Positions 59,501 through 64,000 of a stretch of DNA of 64,000 nt are shown piece after piece. The stretch comes from CAWDVR01 sp044869805 (GTDB lineage Bacteria > Acidobacteriota > Thermoanaerobaculia > Multivoradales > SZUA-115): assembly GCA_044869805.1 (NCBI GenBank), contig JBIOXV010000117.1, positions 1 to 64,000 on the forward strand. Direction: 5' to 3'. The notes below the pieces were generated by a model. That model was not told where the DNA came from, did not search any database, and was given only the letters and a program-made list of their open reading frames with translations. Both the position numbers and the translations under genes were made by a program. How positions within the stretch are numbered: position 1 is the first letter of the stretch; each line of letters begins with the position of its first letter.

Positions 59501-61481
59501 GCTCGGTGTCCGCGGGGTCCTCTTCGACCTCGGGCGGGGAGAGCGCCTGCTGCGCCGAGACCGCCAGCGCGTGGTAGGAGCCGGCGAGCACCGTCTGCCC
59601 CACGCGGTGGGTGCCGGTGGGCCCGGAAAGCTCCACCTCGAAGCGGTGCACTGCGCCCATGTCCAGCGTCGCCTCGCCCGTCGCCCGCGGCGTGCCGTCG
59701 AGCTTGAGCTGCGGCCGGAGCTGCACCAGGTACAGCGGCACGGCGTAGAGGCCGCCCCAGGCGTTGACCGCCTGGTGGTCCTCGACCGTGGCCGGGGTGT
59801 AGGAGAGGGTCAGGCGATGGCCCACCACCTGGGCCAGGGGCAGCACCAGGTCGAGCGCCGGGGCCGAGCCTTCGCCGCCCTGGCGCGCCAGCAGCCGAAC
59901 TTGGTGCACGTCGGCCGGGTCCAGCACGGGCTGCTCGTAGGTCACCGCCTTGACCACCGCCGGCAGCGAGCTGGGCAGCAGGCGCAGGCTCTCGGCCGTC
60001 ACGGTGCGGCTGCCGAGCTGCGACTCGTAGGTCACACCCGGCGTGGTCGCCTGCAGGTAGCCCTCGACCTCCTCCCGGATCTGTTCCGCGAGCCCGGTGG
60101 GCTGCACGGTCGCCAGGTAGGCGTCGATGCGCTCGGCGACCGGCCAGCTCATGGCGCGCAGCACGGCGGTCGCGGGAGTCAGGTCGTAGGTCTTGAGCGC
60201 CGGCGCCAGCGGCACCCAGGCGCGGCCCGAGAAGTCCACCACCGCGCCGCGGTAGTTGGCATAGGGAACGTGGGCCGAGACCCAGGTGTGCTCGACGTCG
60301 ACCGCCACCACCCGCCCGCCGCGCACCACCGGCCGGAAGGCGAGCCCGGCGCGGCCGAGCACCTCGGGCACGACGTCGGGGTTGCCGAGGCCCAGCTCGG
60401 CGGCGATGCGCTCCAGCGGCAGCTCGATCACCCCGCGCACGTAGCGGGCCGGCACCTGGCTGGCGCGCAGCAGCGCCACCAGCAGGCTCGCCTGATCGAC
60501 GTCGTTGCCGCTCTTCTGGGCGAGGGTGGCCTCGGCCCCCTTCATCGCCCCGGCGTAGACCTCGCCCGCCACCTCGTTGCGCACGAACTCGTAGATCGCC
60601 ACCGCGTCGTAGCCCAGCGCCTCGGCCTTGAGCAGGATGGGCACCGAGAGCGGCGCCTGCACGTCGGGCTCGAGCTCCTCGACGCCGGGGGCGACGGCCA
60701 GGGGGTCGAGGTACGAGGGCGTGATCGCCGGCGTGAGCCGCGGCGGCCGGGCGGCGAGCGAGGCGCGGCGGTACGGCAGGTTGGCGGCCGCGAGCGGCAC
60801 GAACGGCTGCTCGGCGACCGGCAGCGCGGCGAGCACCTCGCGCGCCGCGGCGGCGCCGCGAGCCAGGGCCGAGGTGGCGGCGGCGAGGCTCGCTCCCACC
60901 TTCCCACCGCCGGCCGGGTCGCCCTCGGCCTGCGCCCGGCGCAGCGCCGCGACCGGCTCGCCGAGGGCCGCGTGCAGGCGGTCGGCGACCGCGCTGTAGT
61001 GGGCCCGCGCCGCCTCCTGCCGCGCCGCCACCTCGCCGCCGATGCCGAATCGCTGCAGGCGCTCGGAGGTGCGGTCCATCTCGCGGCGCACCAGGAGGTC
61101 CTGGGCCTCGAACGCCTCGTAGGCGGCGACCACGGCCTCGGTGCCGGCGCCGGGCTCGACTGCCGCTTGCAGGCCGGAGAGCGCGGCGTTCAGGCCCGCG
61201 GCAGCGTCTTCGACCGGCGGCAGCACCGGCCTCTTGGAGCGTTTGAGGGCGACTTGGGCGGCCTCGGCCGCGAGCTCTCCGGCGTCGCGCCCGGCGGCGA
61301 GCTCGGCGAGGATATGGCGCTCGATCTGGGGGCGCTCGATCTTGAGGGGCTCGAGCTCCGTCCGGGCCGGCCGCGGCCGGTCCTGGCCCGCCACCGGCCC
61401 GGCGGCCGCCAGGGCCGCGGCCAGGGCCAGGATGGGGGCCCACCGGCCGGTTGCGCGCATGCTTCGATCCTCAGCCGCCAT
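50571..61481 (-). CDS. RHS/YD-repeat polymorphic toxin with C-terminal deaminase-type domain
   Basis: About 3636 residues. ATG 61481 has GGAGAG before it; GTG 61508 and ATG 61460 are alternatives. In order: signal peptide; helical region; transglutaminase-like domain near 270-350 (AIYEFVRNEVAGEVYAG ... VALLRASQVPARYVRG), where the usual catalytic Cys is missing (GNDVDQAS); Ig-like segments; an RHS entry domain (VDLFDGHLSVVRRDLLVPGRGRP); dozens of YD repeats; the RHS core end (GLYYFKARFYDPELGRFLTQD ... YAHANPTVFVDPDG, 51924-51935). The last 450 residues are the variable toxin part. It has an Ala/Gly-rich linker, a segment with EWPGHKVLDLPDWTLAKNDAW, and a deaminase signature: HAE (50722-50730) and C-x2-C (50643-50654) in SRPICQGCQKAL. 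Such toxins deaminate nucleic-acid bases in rivals. Confidence 0.88.
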   Translation of the reverse strand: MAAEDRSMRATGRWAPILALAAALAAAGPVAGQDRPRPARTELEPLKIERPQIERHILAELAAGRDAGELAAEAAQVALKRSKRPVLPPVEDAAAGLNAALSGLQAAVEPGAGTEAVVAAYEAFEAQDLLVRREMDRTSERLQRFGIGGEVAARQEAARAHYSAVADRLHAALGEPVAALRRAQAEGDPAGGGKVGASLAAATSALARGAAAAREVLAALPVAEQPFVPLAAANLPYRRASLAARPPRLTPAITPSYLDPLAVAPGVEELEPDVQAPLSVPILLKAEALGYDAVAIYEFVRNEVAGEVYAGAMKGAEATLAQKSGNDVDQASLLVALLRASQVPARYVRGVIELPLERIAAELGLGNPDVVPEVLGRAGLAFRPVVRGGRVVAVDVEHTWVSAHVPYANYRGAVVDFSGRAWVPLAPALKTYDLTPATAVLRAMSWPVAERIDAYLATVQPTGLAEQIREEVEGYLQATTPGVTYESQLGSRTVTAESLRLLPSSLPAVVKAVTYEQPVLDPADVHQVRLLARQGGEGSAPALDLVLPLAQVVGHRLTLSYTPATVEDHQAVNAWGGLYAVPLYLVQLRPQLKLDGTPRATGEATLDMGAVHRFEVELSGPTGTHRVGQTVLAGSYHALAVSAQQALSPPEVEEDPADTERLAARLLSQLAHGYAADWDRGEAELSGLLDVAYTRPLPSVVAASNAVSVEILLGLPYSFRWQGVTLDAALRSAEPVARRADAAAARDWMRLAALEGSALEQLVFSRQFQVDGISADKGLALAREGGIEVVHLTTANIGGELPGLAHPPAVKAEIDNWVRQGLTVDVPRGPVTRNAWSGSVWRVEEPATGGAGYFIAGSLAGGSSSEPPANWILDFLAQALAAPYSAEPNTNPLAVAEIRKIPAGDGQEGEVGQPYEMALAILARDEHGRPVLGAQIIFEATEGGGMLVNAEGVEAVQHIVETSELGIAQVTLKAGTDTSVSPVYAVRNPSDTYYTQALAESVEVLAVAQGGYIVLEAPFSALAYPGPPTQLVATLGGSGFGIAGRWSDTIIVLAKDQYANPVSNVDVSFAVGAPQINCSPPPASVQNAVVFDFANCPVRVPILGECGSPSFNKLTSLRGASAGVILGNSSGATYTVNMTAPSLPPLSFTYTEGRSCNAAPLVSTSTSVLVDEVGNNIQAAKAGETWQQPIPLRLLYEWPEYEVAVAGNGDCFIRFLPGRSWRSTTGQVNYQVSNGGSASGASFTGNHYEVLVTTGLTPAENTVDFQASNIATEEPAVDPESCAEFIRQGQASINGGLASVYGLDPKIVSVDPDPILLTELGSTALPVKISYDLQPPGYSALSLEVNVYEDDTLIGRAVGSTRTGIGEVSIQRGLQFDVEKTYEAELIASRGSRVEVRGERFELPLFQRIFTKVSPYVSLSQDVDLLNQRVCAFGSEFTFSTTQEATVTLAFKKIESTNLDGGLNLGSETKLIDADLYPAGDHSLTITPSDLLPGDYVFELRGTSAIDGHEDVAPYDGPGKATSQFRTHDSLPVGHAMAKGVDLFDGHLSVVRRDLLVPGRGRPLDFTRAYASNAPKEPGVMGVGWSHSYDSKAIVTPCGEIIVAGAEGGGGRFVDDGNGGLRPLKGYHGSLVANPGDNSFDFFAKDGTRYHFGFAGSTEFPLELIADPNGNKTTLTYDRTGFKPKLVTVTDAAGRSLRFTYERRTFTLATVEVVTQIEGPGGLLMNFSYDANGNLVGASRESGAKVETYGYPDTQAEPFESRNNLISIRDELSGATTGLTYQKIPIGVQGSIQVPTQVVTELEEPEGGTTTFTYDTAALGSRAPPTFEVTVKDRRGEDTVYTLNGYGSPLSIVDPEGNREEMEWAADDIVMLSRTDGNGTRSTFTYDADANLLSESVTVTDFDGAGHNYSSVHTYVAGGFGDLRIKNRAASTTNRNGVRTDLTYDGRGNLTRKTVVGAGFTEAYTYAGNGDRRTHVDANGKTSSFSYDSYGNLASSTNPLGGSTSSTWDVRSRLLSSKDPLGRTTRYQYDTLDRLVRTDLPGAAFETTVYDDSALTRTFTDAESRTTVARFDLEGRLVEMVDPLGHRKVFEYDAEGSKTLESNSFGNGTARQDTTFAYDDAGRLVTRTEPLGRVTSFAYDDNGNAIRETLEGPGLAAPQVTESSFDALNRQVQVRRSSAAGPVVESKRFDGEGNVVLYVDPLSRQTVHTYDRLNHLLSTRDPKNGLLSFTYDGNGNRLTETDPLGRVRRMEYDALNRLTRRVDALGNATLFEYDAAGNLSREIDARLNEVEHQYDERNRRTRTERQVALGLNPVGLVATTMAYDKVGNLVEIRHPNGNLVEQTFDALDRLVAKSDNLGSLFTGVYDANGNLLEETDANGNVNTRTYDALNRLLREELPESRTRTYTYDAAGNRLTETDPNDNTTRFVYDAASRLIEVVDPPSVGTSTQTTYDLAGRVVAERDRRGNVTTVERDELGRATRIVDPPSVGTSRSFTYDAVGNQLTETDRRGIVTAYTHDAENRPLTTSRAGVTLRTLQYDKNGNVRFDTDANGNITGYEYDERNLRVAENRPLAAITRYAIDAMGDVVESRDPENHSGRRTYDLRRRVLTDSDGAGNTAAYTYDGNGNELTMQRPEGGIWNRDYDDANRLIRVTDPLTRATEYGYDDNGNRTSMTDARSKVTLFEYDDLDRQTAVQYHDGARDESTLDGNGNVIATHDAKGQDGTFTYDALDRQVLATLTPPTPSTGDDLVSSATTFDANGNLLSVVETYGGGTGTRTTTYAYDDFDRNVSATDPQGEVLAYSYDANGNRTQLRDPDGRLTTYAYDALNRLVSVTVPLSGVTQYEYFKNSLSKRVVYPNGADAKYTYDAANRLTLVENRQTSAIVSSYAYTYDRNANRTQQIEVNGGAAETTTYQFDTADQLTGVDYPDKTVRYTLDAVGNRLTEVERDLANTLLASKSSTYDDRNRVTRVDDLVDGSRSVTYGYDANGNQTSRTQSGVTTDFLYDAENQLVEVQRDSTLVGRYLYDHQGLRVRKAGSGEVLRYVYDDQSVLLQTDDAGNTVARYEYGPDRLLSMIHATEGRQFYLFDGLGSIADLTRPDGTVAARYQYDAWGNPRSTAGSSFNPFGFTGHERDDESGLYYFKARFYDPELGRFLTQDAAEGDPSNPPSLHRYLYAHANPTVFVDPDGFQSVTTLLEESVVDALSKEQYFKFAGLFALDVGYKFADVLTVGFISRHDAARDAYDSGKITGGEYATQSLKAAGRSAVVIAAGVATGGAGAVVARGVGLGATGTAVFAGAVSGVGSQAGGDLVDGQLSSAGDYFKAAGFGAAAGLAFRGVEKLNESGLGQRSVSEIAESVVTKAKTVVTGEAPSGGALASTTQGTRSLPAVSTQAEAEVAKAVTRAEAPAASATTATTAGSAGGAVRSAAKSAADDVVVIGRQVDTAVAKEWPGHKVLDLPDWTLAKNDAWVKQVIDDQATVYLASPTSKANLFDAVANRSTVFGREVDQFLAAGYKRSGDYLFPKSAADRAREILEAVPKATQRRTTIAVTETQGGTRVISSSERRLRPAQRKLLGPGEVEGVGPGHAEVTGINFARSKGLTPTGTAASRPICQGCQKALGAEGVAPLSPLKPPPKKKP

Positions 61482-61504
61482 CGATCTCTCCGTCGCTCGT
61501 TCCA

Positions 61505-64000
61505 TCACTCGACCGGGTGCACGCTACCCACCGTCACCTGCTCTTCGGCCGCGGGCGGCTCTGGATGCAGCAGGACCGTCGCCGGCGCCGACTCGGTCTC
61601 GCCGTCGTCGACCACGAAGCGGAGCTGGTCGACCGCGGTCGAGCCCGGCGCCGCCTTGTAGGTGAGGCGCGGCGGCGTGCCGGTGAGGGTGCCGTGCACC
61701 GGCTCCTCGATCACCACGAAGGCCAGCGGGTGGCCCTCCGGGTCGCTGGCCGGGAGCGTGAGCTCGATCTCCTCGCCCGGCTTGTACTCGACCGCGAGGT
61801 CGAGGGCCTGCGGCGGGTGGTTGGGCTCGTCGCAGCTCTTGACCTCGACCAGGTTGTAGCCGGTGAGGAACGCCGGCGTGACCGTCGCCCGCACCACCGG
61901 GCCGGGGGTGGCGCCGAGGCCCTGGAAGCGCACCTCGATCACGTACTCGCGGTCCGCTCCCTGCGGCAGCCCGAAGTGCACCCAGGAAACGTCCTGCGCG
62001 CCGTGGCCGCGGCCGCCGTTGACCTCGGCCACCGGCGAGGCGGGCGTCACGCCGTCGTCCTCGAACAGCCGCACCTGGGCGCCGAGGTCGTCGCGGTACT
62101 GCTGGTCGCCCAGGCAGCGCAGGGCGCGCACCGCCAGGTAGCTCTCACTCTCGCCGTCGTTGGCGTGGCTCTCCCAGAGCTGGTTCGGCTCCTTGTCGAC
62201 GGCGACCGCGAGGTCGAGGTCGCCGTCGAGGTCGAGGTCGGCCCACGCCGACTCCTGGCCGTTCTCCTTGACGAAGATGCCGCGGTTCTTGCGCGCGAAG
62301 GAGAGCGCGCCGCCGGCCGGCGTGCGGTTCTCGAACAGGTAGCTGGCGCCCTTGTCGGCGGCGAAGAAGAGGTCGAGGTCGCCGTCGTTGTCGGCGTCGG
62401 CGCAGGACACCCCGTCGAGCTCGTGGTCGGAGACCTCGTAGCACTGCTCGTCCTCGTCGTCATCGTCGTCGCCCGGGTGGTCGGGCACACTGCCCTCGAC
62501 CGCGCCGTCGTCCTCTTCGTCGTCCTCGTCGTCGCACGGGAAGATGGGCAGCCCGGTGGCGGTGAACGAGCCGTTCTGGTTGCGCCAGATCTGGGTACGC
62601 GGCGCGTCGGTCCACACCAGGTCGAGGTCGCCGTCGGCGTCGAGGTCGCAGAAGGTCGAGCCGCCCTTGTTGTCGTCGCGGGTCTCCTGGTTGAGGCCGG
62701 AGACCGAGCTGAAGCTGCCGGTGCCGAGGTTCTTCCACAGGTCCGGCTTGCTCTCCTTGCGCGCCAGCAGGTCCACCCAGCCGTCGGCGTTCCAGTCCGC
62801 CACCGCCGAGAAGTCGCCGGAGCGGGCGCTGGTGGGCAGGCCCCGCGGGGCGGCGTTCGGCGTCGCGTGGCTGAACACCCCGTGACCGTCGTTGGTGTAG
62901 AGGTCGATGCCCTTGGTGCCGTTCTCGATCGCCAGATCGAGGTCGCCATCCCGGTCGAAGTCGAAGAACGCCATGCCCTCGGTGTCCATGCCGCCGGGGA
63001 TCGCGGTCCACGCTTGGTTGGGGTCCTGCACGTCATTGCCGAAGCTGTAGGGCGGGTCGGCCTCGGGGCCCTTGTTCAGGAAGATCTCCACCCGGGTGAC
63101 GTTGTTGCGCGCGAAGTCCACCAGCCCGTCGCCGTCGAGGTCGGCGCAGATCGCCGACAGCGGCGCCCGGCGCCGGAGCAAGCTGTCGGCGTGGGAATCG
63201 GTGACGTCGGCATAGGTGCCGTCGCCGAGGTTGAAGAACAGCCGCGTGCGGCCGGTCGCTACCCCGCCGCCGGAGGTACGGCCGGCATTGGACAGCAGGT
63301 CGAGCCGGCCGTCCTGGTTGAAGTCGCAGAACACCAGCCCGCCGATCTTGTCGCCCTTCTGGTCGAGGCCGACGTCCTCTGCTACCTCGTCGTACTTCCA
63401 GTCGTCGTCATCGTCATCATCGTCGTCGTCATCGTCGTCGCCGTGGCAGTCGTCGTCCTCGTTGTACTTCTGGAGGTCGTCCTTGAGCTTCTCGGCGTCC
63501 TCCTCGTCCTCGCCCTGCGGGTCGCTCCCCGGCGGGAACTCGAGCAGGAACTCGTCGGCATGTTGCACCACGAGCTCGATGCCGGTCGGGTCGCTCCCCG
63601 AGAGCAGGTTGAACTTGGTGGCGATGAGCTGCCGCGCCAGCTTGCTCGACATGTCGGAGCCGCCGTAGGAGAGCAGCTCGAGGAGCGCCGCCGAGCGGTA
63701 GAGGAGGTTCCCCAGCACCAGCTCGGAGGTCGGCCACTGCCCAGTGTGGTTCTTCCAGTAGCCGGGGGTGCGCGGGCAGAAGTCGCCGCCCGGCACGTCG
63801 TCGTCGAGGATGGTGCCGGTGGCCACGCCGTCGGCGAGCGTGGCGTTCTGCGGGCTCGAGAGCGTCACGGTGAAGGTCTCGTTCGGCTCGTCGACCGTGT
63901 CGCCCAACACCGCCACCGGAATCGCCGCCGTGGTGGCGCCCGCCGGGATGGTCAGCGTGCCGGTCGCCGTCGTGTAGTCCGTGCCCGCGGTGGCCGTGCC
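61505..64000 (-). CDS. large Calx-beta/FG-GAP surface protein (5' end outside window)
   Basis: About 830 residues are visible and the frame is open to the window edge. From the edge inward: the end of a Calx-beta domain (ETFTVTLSSPQNATLADGVATGTILDDD); a Cys-containing segment CPRTPGYWKNHTGQWP; a stretch with 13 consecutive Asp; and several FG-GAP/VCBS units (FCDFNQDGRLDLL, ADLDGDGLVDFA, FDRDGDLDLA, CDLDADGDLDLV, WADLDLDGDLDLAV). Next is a domain resembling ASPIC/UnbV (VRLFEDDGVTPASPVAEVNGGRGHGAQDVSWVHFGLP). Last is a cadherin-like/Ig domain near the C-terminus (LPASDPEGHPLAFVVIEEPVHGTLTG). It is probably secreted and Ca-loaded. The stop overlaps possible starts of the RHS gene, so the two are one operon. 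Confidence 0.85.
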   Translation of the reverse strand, partial: GTATAGTDYTTATGTLTIPAGATTAAIPVAVLGDTVDEPNETFTVTLSSPQNATLADGVATGTILDDDVPGGDFCPRTPGYWKNHTGQWPTSELVLGNLLYRSAALLELLSYGGSDMSSKLARQLIATKFNLLSGSDPTGIELVVQHADEFLLEFPPGSDPQGEDEEDAEKLKDDLQKYNEDDDCHGDDDDDDDDDDDDDWKYDEVAEDVGLDQKGDKIGGLVFCDFNQDGRLDLLSNAGRTSGGGVATGRTRLFFNLGDGTYADVTDSHADSLLRRRAPLSAICADLDGDGLVDFARNNVTRVEIFLNKGPEADPPYSFGNDVQDPNQAWTAIPGGMDTEGMAFFDFDRDGDLDLAIENGTKGIDLYTNDGHGVFSHATPNAAPRGLPTSARSGDFSAVADWNADGWVDLLARKESKPDLWKNLGTGSFSSVSGLNQETRDDNKGGSTFCDLDADGDLDLVWTDAPRTQIWRNQNGSFTATGLPIFPCDDEDDEEDDGAVEGSVPDHPGDDDDDEDEQCYEVSDHELDGVSCADADNDGDLDLFFAADKGASYLFENRTPAGGALSFARKNRGIFVKENGQESAWADLDLDGDLDLAVAVDKEPNQLWESHANDGESESYLAVRALRCLGDQQYRDDLGAQVRLFEDDGVTPASPVAEVNGGRGHGAQDVSWVHFGLPQGADREYVIEVRFQGLGATPGPVVRATVTPAFLTGYNLVEVKSCDEPNHPPQALDLAVEYKPGEEIELTLPASDPEGHPLAFVVIEEPVHGTLTGTPPRLTYKAAPGSTAVDQLRFVVDDGETESAPATVLLHPEPPAAEEQVTVGSVHPVE
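63401..63439 (-). repeat. poly-aspartate codon run (13 Asp)
   Basis: A GTC/ATC trinucleotide run on the + strand encodes 13 consecutive Asp. Two shorter acidic runs follow in the same protein near 62450-62540. It looks like triplet slippage in a Ca-binding linker. Confidence 0.9.

Noticed and set aside
50475..61661. Very long plus-strand open frames (1676 and 2034 codons) opposite the RHS gene
   Set aside because: They are antisense shadows of the RHS coding frame, caused by high GC. Their composition is a repetitive His/Val/Gly/Arg mix without any domain.

Overview
This is a very GC-rich bacterial window in which almost every real gene has a long antisense shadow reading frame. Lipoprotein-type and Sec signal peptides, a twin-arginine signal, giant RHS and FG-GAP/VCBS surface proteins and TPR-sulfatase proteins point to a Gram-negative with a large genome. 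The gene repertoire would fit Acidobacteriota (Thermoanaerobaculia-like) or a similar high-GC soil or marine lineage. There is no rRNA or marker gene here, so the assignment is an inference with low confidence.

Layout. 1-2.8 kb holds the end of a secreted protein and a Tat-exported vanadium haloperoxidase-like enzyme. 2.8-4.1 kb is lower-GC debris of mobile DNA, with an IS3-type transposase start and the end of a VirD4/TraG coupling protein. 4.1-13.3 kb carries a PIG-L deacetylase, a Thr tRNA, an orphan antitoxin, a DinB protein, an AraC regulator, an NCS1 permease and several small secreted proteins. One of these looks like a cystine-knot prepropeptide. Another gene encodes a membrane-anchored RING-H2 protein with its own near-consensus promoter.

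13.4-27.7 kb is a nearly complete purine-ring degradation locus. It has guanine deaminase, single-chain xanthine dehydrogenase, uricase, HIU hydrolase, OHCU decarboxylase, allantoinase, allantoate amidohydrolase and ureidoglycine aminohydrolase, plus malate synthase to use the glyoxylate produced. The NCS1 permease at 8.8 kb may supply substrate. The locus is interrupted twice by conflict genes: a ParD-like/zeta toxin pair, and a macro-TIR protein beside a CcdAB pair. A gene converting ureidoglycolate to glyoxylate is not in the window.

27.7-34.9 kb holds three paralogous ten-unit VCBS proteins with a common C-terminal tail. A trigger-factor-like chaperone gene sits among them and appears to start at CTG. 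35-40 kb has an O-GlcNAc-transferase-like TPR protein translationally coupled to a TIGR03032-type protein, and an MFS transporter. 41-49.4 kb is a tight four-gene operon of parvulin-type foldase, TPR sulfatase-fold lipoprotein, second parvulin lipoprotein, and membrane-bound spermidine-synthase-like TPR protein. 49.5-61.5 kb is a polymorphic toxin locus: a roughly 3,640-residue RHS protein ending in a deaminase-type toxin domain, followed by two small probable immunity genes. It is preceded, overlapping, by a large Calx-beta/FG-GAP protein that runs off the right edge.
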